Part shown: piece by piece, positions 37,528 to 45,215 of the stretch
Layout of the letters: every line of letters starts with the position of its first letter
How positions within the stretch are numbered: position 1 is the stretch's first letter
Origin: Sandaracinus amylolyticus
GTDB taxonomy: Bacteria > Myxococcota_A > Polyangia > Polyangiales > Sandaracinaceae
Length of the DNA stretch: 64,000 nt
Assembly (NCBI RefSeq): GCF_000737325.1
Contig: NZ_CP011125.1
Location: forward strand, 8,680,001 to 8,744,000
Direction of reading: 5' to 3'
The notes under the pieces: generated by a model
What the model saw: only the letters and a program-made list of their open reading frames with translations
Database searches by the model: none
Told to the model about the DNA's origin: nothing
Position numbers and translations under genes: made by a program

Positions 37528-38442
37528 GTGGACACGCTGAAGACGATGACGTTCGAAGTCACCGGGCGGATCGCGCGCATCACGCTGAACCGCCCGAAGC
37601 GCGGCAACGGCATCACGATGGACATGCCGCGCGAGCTCGCGGCGTGCGTCGAGCGCGCGAACCTCGATCCGTCCGTGCACGTGATCGCGCTCTCGGGGAA
37701 CGGCTCCGGGTTCTGCGGCGGCTACGACCTCGTCGAGAGCGCCGAGACGTTCACCCTCGGCAGCGAGGATGCTTCGCGTGTCCCCGGCTCACCGCTCGAC
37801 CCCGCGGTGCAGCTGCAGAACCACGTGCCGAACGGCGCGTGGGACCCGATGGTCGACTACGCGATGATGAGCCGCAACGTCCGCGGCTTCATGAGCCTGT
37901 TCCACGGCGAGAAGCCGGTCGTGTGCAAGGTCCACGGCTTCTGCGTCGCGGGCGGGACCGACATGGCGCTCTGCTCGGATCTGCTCGTGATCGCCGACGA
38001 CGCGAAGATCGGATATCCGCCGGCGCGCGTGTGGGGCTCGCCGACGACGTCGATCTGGGTGCACCGCATCGGGCTCGAGAAGGCGAAGCGCCTGCTCTTC
38101 ACCGGCGACTGCCTCTCGGGCGAGGAAGCGCACGAGTGGGGCCTCGCGATCGAGTCCGCGCCGCCGGATCGGCTCGACGAGCGCTTCGAGATCCTGCTCG
38201 CGCGGATCGCGAAGATGCCGATCAACCAGCTCGTGATGATGAAGCTGCTCCTCAACCAGACGCTGATGGCGCAGGGGCTCCACACCACGCAGCTCGTCGG
38301 CACCGTGTTCGACGGGATCACCCGCCACACGAAGGAGGGCTACGCGTTCCAGCAGCGCGCGGCCGAGGTCGGCTTCAAGCAGGCGGTGCGCGAGCGCGAC
38401 GAGCCGTTCGGCGACTTCGGCTTGTCGACGTTCAAGGGCTGA
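37528..38442 (+). CDS. Enoyl-CoA hydratase/isomerase (crotonase family), 304 aa
   Basis: Crotonase fold. The oxyanion-hole segments are GSGFCGGYDL and VHGFCVAGGTDMAL, followed by the trimer-forming C-terminal helices. The acid/base glutamates of canonical hydratases are not obvious (the second segment has GGTDMAL and PARVWGSP), so it may be an isomerase, hydrolase or other crotonase variant. GTG 37528 follows an AGGAGGA ribosome site. It is divergent from the PaaX-like/desaturase operon and probably co-regulated with it. Confidence 0.87.
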   Translation: MDTLKTMTFEVTGRIARITLNRPKRGNGITMDMPRELAACVERANLDPSVHVIALSGNGSGFCGGYDLVESAETFTLGSEDASRVPGSPLDPAVQLQNHVPNGAWDPMVDYAMMSRNVRGFMSLFHGEKPVVCKVHGFCVAGGTDMALCSDLLVIADDAKIGYPPARVWGSPTTSIWVHRIGLEKAKRLLFTGDCLSGEEAHEWGLAIESAPPDRLDERFEILLARIAKMPINQLVMMKLLLNQTLMAQGLHTTQLVGTVFDGITRHTKEGYAFQQRAAEVGFKQAVRERDEPFGDFGLSTFKG

Positions 38443-38451
38443 GTCCTCGCC

Positions 38452-38697
38452 GGAGTGCTCGTCCCGCCGGTTCCGGACGGGAGCGCGCGACGCGCGCGGA
38501 CGGCAGGGACCGGCGGGCGAGCCGAGTCCCAGCAGGAGTGCTCGTCCCGTCGGTTCCGGACGGGACGCGCGCAAAGCGCGCGGACGGCAGGGACCGGCGG
38601 GCGAGCCGAGTCCCAGCAGGAGTGCTCGTCCCGTCGGTTCCGGACGGGAGCGCGCAAAGCGCGCGGACGGCAGGGACCGGCGGGTGAGCCGATTTTT
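38452..38697 (+). repeat. 84-bp tandem repeat (three copies) ending in a T-run terminator
   Basis: Three copies starting at 38452, 38535 and 38619 (periods 83 and 84 bp). Each copy contains two potential hairpins: CCCGTC with GACGGG, and GCGCGC around AAA. The last copy diverges into CGGC-GGGTGA-GCCG followed by ATTTTT (38678-38697), an intrinsic-terminator-like end for the crotonase transcript. The array fills the gap between convergent genes and shows no convincing coding. Confidence 0.85.
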
Positions 38698-38753
38698 ACC
38701 CGGCCGCGAGATCAGTAGAGCGCGATCACCAGAGTGCGAACACTGGAGCTCGA

Positions 38754-39347
38754 TCAGTAGAGATCGAAGCCGATGCCGCCGAGCATCGAGACGGTCATGT
38801 GGTCCTCGTCGAACCACGTCGGGTGCGCCTCGAACGAGAGCGTCAGCGCCTGACGTCGGCCGCGATCCGTCGCGCCGAAGCCGACGGACACGCGCCCGTG
38901 CATCCCGAAGTAGAGCGAGTCGCGCGCGCATCCGCGGTTCGCCTGCACGTCGTCCTCGCAGTCCTCGTAGAGATCGGCCGAGGGCCCCACGCCGAACGAG
39001 ATCGCGTCGAGCACGGTCGCCTCGAAGAGGAACACGTTCCACATCACGAACGCGTTGTCGGAGTCGCCGTCGTCGTCGCGATCGTCGATCTCGGTGCCGC
39101 CCGCGAGCGCCGCGTACATCAGGTTCGCCTGGTAGTACGTCGCGAAGTACTCGCCGAGCTGCGCGCCGACGCGCACGTTGCCGCCGGCGAGCCAGCCCTC
39201 GGGCTCGCCCAGCGTGCCGCCGAGGACGAGCGATCCGCCGACGCGCGGTCGCACCCAGAAGCCTTCGTCGCCCTGTGCCGCGGCACGCCCCGCGACGCTC
39301 ACCAGAGCGAGGCAGAGCGACACCAGCACGCAACGCTCGACTCGCAT
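38754..39347 (-). CDS. Outer-membrane-type beta-barrel-like protein, 197 aa
   Basis: Signal peptide ending AAAQG (ATG 39347, with GGGGAGGT upstream). The mature chain has alternating polar/aromatic strands (FWVRPRVGGSLVLGG, GWLAGGNVRVGAQLG, AISFGVGPSADLY, ALTLSFEAHPTWF) and ends in a strand terminating with Tyr, as in small outer-membrane barrels. The C-terminal about 150 residues are clearly paralogous to the protein at 40636-41508, including EAHPTWF..DH..VSMLGGIG. Cysteines near residues 125-140 may form a disulfide. Function unknown. Confidence 0.75.
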   Translation of the reverse strand: MRVERCVLVSLCLALVSVAGRAAAQGDEGFWVRPRVGGSLVLGGTLGEPEGWLAGGNVRVGAQLGEYFATYYQANLMYAALAGGTEIDDRDDDGDSDNAFVMWNVFLFEATVLDAISFGVGPSADLYEDCEDDVQANRGCARDSLYFGMHGRVSVGFGATDRGRRQALTLSFEAHPTWFDEDHMTVSMLGGIGFDLY

Positions 39348-39483
39348 GACGACACCTCCCCGCGCGCGCTCGAGCCGCGCTGGAGCGCTCCACGCGGCTC
39401 GACCATCGGCGTTCTCGACGCGTGCTCTCGCAGCGCGCGTGCCACTCTCGCCCGTGGGCACGGCGCGCGCTTCGTGGCTGCGC

Positions 39484-40629
39484 ATGGCCCAGCCGGCGCT
39501 GTTCGCGGGCGACCCCTTCGATCGCATCCTGAACGCGCTCGACCCGCGCGCCGGGCCGAAGCGCCGCGTCGTGGAGCGTTGCGCCGCGATCGTGCTGATC
39601 GCGTGGGCGCCGCTCGCCGTCGCGTCGTACGCCGAGGGCACGTTCCGCGGCGCGCCGGGATCGTTCGCGAGCGACATCCTGGTGCACGTGCGCCTGCTCG
39701 TGTCGGTGCCGCTCCTGATGATCGGCGAGCACGCCGTCGCGCGGCGCTTCGGGGCCGCGCTCGAGCACCTCGAGCGCGCCGGGCTGGTGCCCGAGGATCG
39801 ACGTGCGGCGTATCGCGCCGCGATCGCCTCGGTCGAGCGGCTGCACCGCGCGGTGTGGCCCGACGTCGTGCTGGTCGGGCTCGTCGCGGCGTTCGCCGTG
39901 GACGACATCACGGCGGGGCGGCTCGAGCGATGGATGCAGCCCGCGCTCGTGCCGGGCGCGACGCTCTCGCTCGCGGGTGCGTGGGATCTCTGCTTCAGCC
40001 TGCCGGTGTATCGGTTCCTGGTGGGGCGCTGGCTGTGGCACTTCGCTCTCTGGTTCCTCCTGCTCGCGCGCGTCGCGCGCGTGCCGCTGCGCCTCGAAGC
40101 GACGCACCCCGATCGCATGGCGGGGCTGCGCTTCCTGTCCGACGCGCACGAGTCGCTCGCGTGGCTGGTGCTCGCGCTCTCGTGCACGCTCGCCGCGAGC
40201 TTGATCATGCTGCTGCGCCACACCGGCGAGGCGGTGGACGCGCTCGATCCCACGGTCCTGCTCTTCTGCATCGCGGCGCCGCTCCTCGCGGTCTCGCCGA
40301 TGACGGTGTTCGCGTGGCCGCTCGAGCGCGCGCGGCGCGAGCGTCACGACGACTACGGCGTCGCGGCCGCGGATCTCTCGCGCCGCTACGTGGCGAAGCA
40401 CATCGCGGGCAGGAGCGCGACGCCCTTCCCCGTCGATGCCGACGAGCCGTCGACGCACATCGACATGTCGTCGAGCTTCCAGAACTGCATCGACATGCGG
40501 CGCGCGCCGGTCCGTCGCACCACGCTGATCCTCCTCTTCGCGTGCGCGGCGGTGCCGATGCTCGCGGTCTACCTGCAGCAGCTGCCGATGGTCGAGATCG
40601 TGAAGCGCCTGCGCGGCCTGATGGGCTGA
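39484..40629 (+). CDS. Hypothetical polytopic membrane protein, 381 aa
   Basis: About six transmembrane helices (CAAIVLIAWAPLAVASY, VRLLVSVPLLMIGEHA, DVVLVGLVAAFAV, FLLLARVARV region, LVLALSCTLAASLIMLL, TVLLFCIAAPLLAVSPM, LILLFACAAVPMLAVYL) with a conserved-looking cytoplasmic HERAR-type loop. No recognised family. ATG 39484 is chosen because upstream in-frame codons overlap the divergent gene; an ATG at 39349 is the alternative. It is flanked on both sides by genes for the two paralogous barrel-like proteins. Confidence 0.7.
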   Translation: MAQPALFAGDPFDRILNALDPRAGPKRRVVERCAAIVLIAWAPLAVASYAEGTFRGAPGSFASDILVHVRLLVSVPLLMIGEHAVARRFGAALEHLERAGLVPEDRRAAYRAAIASVERLHRAVWPDVVLVGLVAAFAVDDITAGRLERWMQPALVPGATLSLAGAWDLCFSLPVYRFLVGRWLWHFALWFLLLARVARVPLRLEATHPDRMAGLRFLSDAHESLAWLVLALSCTLAASLIMLLRHTGEAVDALDPTVLLFCIAAPLLAVSPMTVFAWPLERARRERHDDYGVAAADLSRRYVAKHIAGRSATPFPVDADEPSTHIDMSSSFQNCIDMRRAPVRRTTLILLFACAAVPMLAVYLQQLPMVEIVKRLRGLMG

Positions 40630-40635
40630 GTCCGC

Positions 40636-41508
40636 TCAGTAGAGCTCCGCGCCGACGCCGCCGAGCATCGCGACGGCCGAGAGATCCTCGCCGAACCACG
40701 TCGGGTGCACCTCGAACGAGACGCTCACCGCGCCGCGCTCGCCCGGGCCCCCCGCGCCGAGGTTCAGCGCGACGCGCCCGTGCAGGCCGAAGAACGTCTC
40801 GTCGACGCGCGAGCACGCGGCGTTCGCGCGCACCCGCGGGTCGCAGTCGTCGTAGATGTCGACCGAGGGCCCGACGCCGACCGAGACGATGTCCCAGAGC
40901 GTCACCTCGCCGACGAACGAGCTCCAGAAGACGAACGCTCCGTCGGAGTCGCTGAGCCCGCCGTAGAGGAACGTCGGCGCGTAGTAGAACGCGAACCACG
41001 GACCGAGCTGGGTGCCCACGCGGAGGTTCGCGCCGACGAGCCAGCCGTCGAGGTCGCCGATGATGCCGCCGCCGATCGCCGACGCGCCGAGCCGGAAGCG
41101 CGCGAGCTCCGGCGCGGGCTGCTCGATGTACATCGGGCCCTCGGTGCGCGGCTCGGAGCCGAGCTCCACGCCCCCGCTCGTCGTCGTCGTCATCGGAGGC
41201 GGCTCGACGATCTCGATCTGCGCGGTGTCGGTGCTCACCGACGCGAGCACCGCGGTGCGCGGCACCACGGGGATCGTCTGGCCCTCGACGGGCTGCGTCC
41301 GATCGACGCGCACGAAGCGCGCGCGCCCGTCGCCCTCGTCCGGCGCGTCGATGCGCCGATAGAGCTGCAGCGCGCCGTCGTCGCCCTGCACGTAGACGAG
41401 CTGCCCCTCCGCGACCTGCGCGCTCGCGCGCGACGCCCCGGCGCTCGCGGCCACCGTGATGATCGCGGCCAGCCAGCACGCACCCACGTTCGATCGCTCG
41501 TGCTGCAT
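40636..41508 (-). CDS. Outer-membrane-type protein with extra N-terminal SH3-like region, 290 aa
   Basis: Signal peptide (ASAGASRASAQ), then a domain of short strands (GQLVYVQGDDGALQLYRR, TIPVVPRTAVLASV), a Thr/Pro-rich linker and a C-terminal about 165-residue barrel-like domain. That domain is homologous to the whole protein at 38754-39347 (GWLVGANLRVGTQLG, VSVGVGPSVDIYDDCD, FEVHPTWFGEDLSAVAMLGG). It therefore looks like a duplicated barrel with an added domain. It is convergent with the membrane protein gene, 6 bp apart. Confidence 0.75.
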   Translation of the reverse strand: MQHERSNVGACWLAAIITVAASAGASRASAQVAEGQLVYVQGDDGALQLYRRIDAPDEGDGRARFVRVDRTQPVEGQTIPVVPRTAVLASVSTDTAQIEIVEPPPMTTTTSGGVELGSEPRTEGPMYIEQPAPELARFRLGASAIGGGIIGDLDGWLVGANLRVGTQLGPWFAFYYAPTFLYGGLSDSDGAFVFWSSFVGEVTLWDIVSVGVGPSVDIYDDCDPRVRANAACSRVDETFFGLHGRVALNLGAGGPGERGAVSVSFEVHPTWFGEDLSAVAMLGGVGAELY

Positions 41509-41524
41509 GGGTCCTCCTCCTCCG

Positions 41525-42190
41525 TCACGTGGTCTGGAAGCGCAGCGGACAGCGTCCCTCGCCCAGCACGCGCGCGTCGTCGCGCAGCTCGTCGCGCAGC
41601 TCGCGGCGCGCTGCGGCGTCGCCTTCGCGGGCGATCAGCTCCATGCGCACGCCGCGCGCGACGTCGTGCAGGCGGACCTCGTGCGTCTCGTGCATCGCCC
41701 CCGACGCGGCGAAGCGCGGTGTGTGGGTGATCGTCGCGCGCTCGCGTCGCTCCTCGTCGAGCGCGCTCGCGAGCTCGCGGACGCGGCGTCGCAGCTCGTC
41801 GACCTGCTCGGGCTCGGACGTGCGGAGCACGAGCGCAGCGCCGCGCGCGGTCGTGACGGCTCGCGCCTCGAGCCCGGCCACGTCGCTCGGGCATGCGAGC
41901 GCGGTCGCGTCTTCCTCGACGTCGGCGTCGACCTCGGCGGCCTCGATGGGCGCGGGCGTCGCGTCGGGCGTCGGCGCGGCGACCGTCGTGGGTCCCGGCG
42001 CGGTCACCTCGGGCAGCGCGGCGAGCGCCGACTCGTCGACCTCGATCAGCGCGGGCGCGGTCGCGCGCGCCTGCTCTCCGCCGTGCGTGACCACCGTCGC
42101 CGGAGGGCTCGAGGGCTGCGCGGCGCACCCTGCGCAGAGCGCGACGCCGAGCGACCGCGCCACGACCTCGTTCGTCCATGCCTTCGGCAT
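41525..42190 (-). CDS. Hypothetical lipoprotein with coiled coil, 221 aa
   Basis: ATG 42190 with a GGGGAGGT ribosome site. The signal peptide ends ALCAGCAAQ (lipobox-like), followed by an Ala/Pro/Thr-rich linker (residues about 25-95). A short coiled coil (EPEQVDELRRRVRELASALDEE) and a C-terminal basic/acidic segment come after. It lies 16 bp upstream of the barrel-like gene at 40636 on the same strand, suggesting a shared operon and an envelope role. Confidence 0.7.
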   Translation of the reverse strand: MPKAWTNEVVARSLGVALCAGCAAQPSSPPATVVTHGGEQARATAPALIEVDESALAALPEVTAPGPTTVAAPTPDATPAPIEAAEVDADVEEDATALACPSDVAGLEARAVTTARGAALVLRTSEPEQVDELRRRVRELASALDEERRERATITHTPRFAASGAMHETHEVRLHDVARGVRMELIAREGDAAARRELRDELRDDARVLGEGRCPLRFQTT

Positions 42191-42266
42191 CGTCGACCTC
42201 CCCGGACGCGCTCCAGCGCGCATCGCTGGCGAGGGCTGCTCAGCACGGCGTGATCCACCGACGATC

Positions 42267-42284
42267 CTCGCGTGATCACGCGAG
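42267..42284. promoter_or_regulatory. 18-bp perfect palindrome in a divergent intergenic region
   Basis: CTCGCGTGATCACGCGAG reads identically on both strands. It lies in the 376-bp gap between two divergent lipoprotein genes (starts 42190 and 42567) and could be an operator. The rest of this gap is plain GC-rich DNA with nothing else recognised. Confidence 0.45.
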
Positions 42285-42566
42285 CAGCGTCTCGCGATTC
42301 GAGGTCCCACGCCGCGAGCCGCGAACGGTCGCGCGAACCGACGCCACGCACGCGAGCGGCGCGCCGGCGAGGCGCTGCACCGCGCTCGCCTCGCGACACG
42401 TCGGATCACGCCGCGACGTCGCGCGGGATCGCGCGATTCGTTCCGAGGCGCGCCGCCCGTGCGCTCGCGGTGCGCGAGGGCATCGCGCGACGCGCAGCTC
42501 ACGCTCGTCACGAGGCACGTCGCCTGCTTCGTCCCTGCATCACGGCCCTTCGCACGAGGCACGACG

Positions 42567-43097
42567 ATGCGACCCGAACGACGTCAGGGTTCGATCCACC
42601 GGAACGGCGCGGCAGCGCTCCTCGGCTCCGCGCTCGCGCTCGGTGCGTGCGCGACGAGCGGCAGCGGTCGCGGCGAGCTCCAGACCGTCGGCAAGCAGCG
42701 CGAGGGCGACGTCGAGTTCGCGTGGGTCGCCGAGCCCGACGCGACGAGCGGCGACATCGCCGCGACGTTGCCCGACGGGCGCGTGTTCCGCGGCTCGTTC
42801 CTGCAGGTCACGTCGACCACGCTCGGCACGGACATCTCGCCGTACTGGACCACGTGGGGACACACCTGGTACGGCGGCTACGGCTACCCGGACATGTACT
42901 ACGACTATCCGGGCTTCGTGCGGACGTACTCGGGTCGCGTCATCGCGCAGCTCGAGGGCCCCGAAGGACAGCGGATGCGGTGCGCGTTCGTGCTCGCGCG
43001 GCCCGAGGATGGCCCGGCGTCGGGCGGCATGGGCGACTGCGAGCTCTCGACCGGCGAGGCGATCGAGTACGCGACGCTGCGCGGCGAGGACGACTAG
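42567..43097 (+). CDS. Hypothetical lipoprotein, 176 aa
   Basis: ATG 42567 with GAGG about 8 nt upstream. Lipobox ALGAC after a hydrophobic segment. The mature domain has a Gly/Tyr-rich patch (WYGGYGYPDMYYDYPGF) and a C-terminal domain with two cysteines (MRCAFVL and GDCELSTG) and the phrase LPDGRVFRGSF. The pattern suggests a small exported beta protein; I recognise no family. The next gene follows after 6 bp. Confidence 0.7.
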   Translation: MRPERRQGSIHRNGAAALLGSALALGACATSGSGRGELQTVGKQREGDVEFAWVAEPDATSGDIAATLPDGRVFRGSFLQVTSTTLGTDISPYWTTWGHTWYGGYGYPDMYYDYPGFVRTYSGRVIAQLEGPEGQRMRCAFVLARPEDGPASGGMGDCELSTGEAIEYATLRGEDD

Positions 43098-43103
43098 CCG
43101 CCG

Positions 43104-43973
43104 ATGTCCGACGCGATCCGGACGGTCATCGCGGTCGCGCTGCCCGCGATGATGTTCGCGCACGGGCTCTCGATGCGCGTCGACGAGCGCCGCGCTGCGG
43201 GCGCGGATCGCCCCTGGTGGATGTCGCGCGCGGTGCTCGCGGTGATCGTGCTCGTCCCGCTCTTCGCGCTGCTCGTGCTCCTGGTCGTGCCCACGACCCC
43301 GAGGGTGCGGGTGGGCATCGCGATCATGGCGGCGTCGCCGGTCGCGCCGCTCGCGCTCGGGCGCATCGTGGGGCAGCGCGGCGACGTGCCTTTCGCGACG
43401 GCGATGCACCTCACGCTCGGCTCGCTCGCGGTGTTCACGACGCCGATCGTGCTCGCCGCGCTCGGCGCGGTGCTCGGGTTCCGCGCGTCGGTCGGCCCGA
43501 GCCAGGTCGCGGGCCAGCTCGCGACCGCGCTGCTCGCCCCGATGGTGCTCGGGATCGTCGCCGCGCGGCGTGCGCCCGCGCTCGCGCGTCTCGCGCGTCC
43601 GATCGGCGCGATCGCGAAGCTCGCGCTCGCGATCGCCGTGGTGCTGATCCTCGTCGCGTCGTCGGGATCGATCTTCGCGATGGACGTGCGCTCGTACGTC
43701 GCGATGACGCTCTTCGTCGCGGGCGCGCTCGCGATCGGGCACCTGCTCGGAGGTCCTCGCCGCGAGGATCGCGTCACGCTCGCGCTCGAGACCTCGTTCC
43801 GGAACCCCGGTCTCGCGCTGCTGATCGCGTCGGTCGCGTTCCCCGAGGGTCGCCCGCTCGCGGTGCTCGTCCCGTACATCGTCACGGCGTTCGTGGTGCA
43901 GTCGCTCTATCTCGCGGCGTGGCGCCGCCGCGACATCGACACCGAGGCTCTCGGCGCGCCCGCGCCTGCGTGA
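43104..43973 (+). CDS. BASS-family (bile acid:sodium symporter-like) transporter, 289 aa
   Basis: Eight to nine hydrophobic helices. Hallmarks are the GIAIMAASPVAPLALG crossover segment and VTLALETSFRNPGLALLIA, equivalent to the conserved E...N/LA motif of the BASS superfamily. It probably moves an organic anion with sodium; the substrate is unknown. It is co-oriented with the preceding lipoprotein gene, 6 bp apart. Confidence 0.8.
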   Translation: MSDAIRTVIAVALPAMMFAHGLSMRVDERRAAGADRPWWMSRAVLAVIVLVPLFALLVLLVVPTTPRVRVGIAIMAASPVAPLALGRIVGQRGDVPFATAMHLTLGSLAVFTTPIVLAALGAVLGFRASVGPSQVAGQLATALLAPMVLGIVAARRAPALARLARPIGAIAKLALAIAVVLILVASSGSIFAMDVRSYVAMTLFVAGALAIGHLLGGPRREDRVTLALETSFRNPGLALLIASVAFPEGRPLAVLVPYIVTAFVVQSLYLAAWRRRDIDTEALGAPAPA

Positions 43974-43981
43974 GCCATCGA

Positions 43982-45157
43982 TCACGGCGGCGCGAGCGGC
44001 AGCTCGAACCAGAACGTCGCGCCCTTGCCCACGCCCTCGCTCTCCGCGCCCACGCTGCCGTGATGCGCCGCGACCACCTCGCGCACGATCGCGAGCCCCA
44101 GGCCGAGCCCGCCGCCACGGCTGCCCGCGAGCGGATCGCCCTGCTTGAACGGGTCGAACACCGAAGCGCGGATCTCCGGCGCGATGCCCGGCCCGTCGTC
44201 GCTCACCTCGACGCGCACCCGATCGGCGGCGCGCGCCACGCGCACGACGACGTGTCCGTCCCGCGGCGTGAACTTGATCGCGTTCACGAGCAGGTTCGAG
44301 AGCACCTGCAGGAGGCGGTCGGGGTCGCCCTGCACGTGCGCCGGCGCGATGTGCTCGATCGACAGGTCGACGCCCTTGCCCGCCGCGTGCGGCCGCGCCG
44401 ACTCGACCGCCGCCGTGACGAAGCGCGCGGCGTCGACGCGCTGCAGATCGAGCGAGAGCTTGCCGCTGCGCACCCGCGCGAGATCGAGCAGATCCTCGAC
44501 GAGACGGCGCAGCACGGCGACGTTGCGATCGATCGTGTCGATCGCGCGCACGAGCAGCTCGTCCTCTCGCACTCGCTCGCGCGCGAGCGCGATCCACCCG
44601 AGCACCGCCGTCAGCGGCGTGCGGATCTCGTGCGCGATGACCGCGACGAAGAGATCCTTCTCGGCGTCCGAGCGCTCGGCGCGGAGCTTCGCGCGCTGCG
44701 CCTCGTCTCGCTCGCGCGCGATCGCGGCGCGCGCGACCGACTCCATGCGCTCGACCGACGCCGCCATCGAGTCGTCGAACACGCCGTGGAACGTGCGCCC
44801 CGGCGGCCCGCTGAGGAGCTGCTCGTCGGGCGCCAGCCGCTCGACGATGATGTCGCGCAGCAACGCGATCTCGCGCACGACCGCGCGGATGTCGTAGCCG
44901 TGCCCCGCACGCTGCGCGCCGTGCTCCGAGGCCGCATCGTGGCGCCGCTGCGGTGCATCGTGCCCCTCGAGCGCATCGCTGACCTCGTCGAGCAGCATCG
45001 GCGAGTGATCGAGCAGCTCGGGGTCGGAGAGCGCTCGGGCGCGCGGCACACGCTCGTCGGCGCGCACGCGCGCGATCCAGGTGTCGAGGATCGGCTGCTT
45101 CTCGCGGCGGAGAATGCGCGCGAGCTCGGCGCATCGCGGGTCCGTGGAGACGGGCAC
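43982..45157 (-). CDS. Orphan sensor histidine kinase with RsbRD-type N-terminus, 391 aa
   Basis: GTG 45157. The N-terminal helical domain (residues about 1-130, ILRREKQPILDTWIARVRADERVP and the HSPMLLDEVSDAL segment) resembles the RsbRD N-terminal non-haem globin-like sensor domain of stressosome proteins. The H box is IAHEIRTPLTAVLGW, followed by the N box NLLVNAIKFTPRDG and the G boxes VSDDGPGIAP and GGLGLGLAIV. No transmembrane helix is present, so it is cytoplasmic. No response regulator is adjacent. It lies 58 bp downstream of the GH15 gene on the same strand and may share its transcript. Confidence 0.88.
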   Translation of the reverse strand: MPVSTDPRCAELARILRREKQPILDTWIARVRADERVPRARALSDPELLDHSPMLLDEVSDALEGHDAPQRRHDAASEHGAQRAGHGYDIRAVVREIALLRDIIVERLAPDEQLLSGPPGRTFHGVFDDSMAASVERMESVARAAIARERDEAQRAKLRAERSDAEKDLFVAVIAHEIRTPLTAVLGWIALARERVREDELLVRAIDTIDRNVAVLRRLVEDLLDLARVRSGKLSLDLQRVDAARFVTAAVESARPHAAGKGVDLSIEHIAPAHVQGDPDRLLQVLSNLLVNAIKFTPRDGHVVVRVARAADRVRVEVSDDGPGIAPEIRASVFDPFKQGDPLAGSRGGGLGLGLAIVREVVAAHHGSVGAESEGVGKGATFWFELPLAPP

Positions 45158-45215
45158 GCGACGCCGTCACGCACGAGCCGGACCGTCGCGTGGCGCGAGG
45201 TCGCGCGCCACATGC

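Noticed and set aside
39349-39483. ATG 39349 as the start of the membrane protein
   Set aside because: It would extend the protein by a low-complexity tail overlapping the divergent gene's ribosome site; not excluded but less likely.
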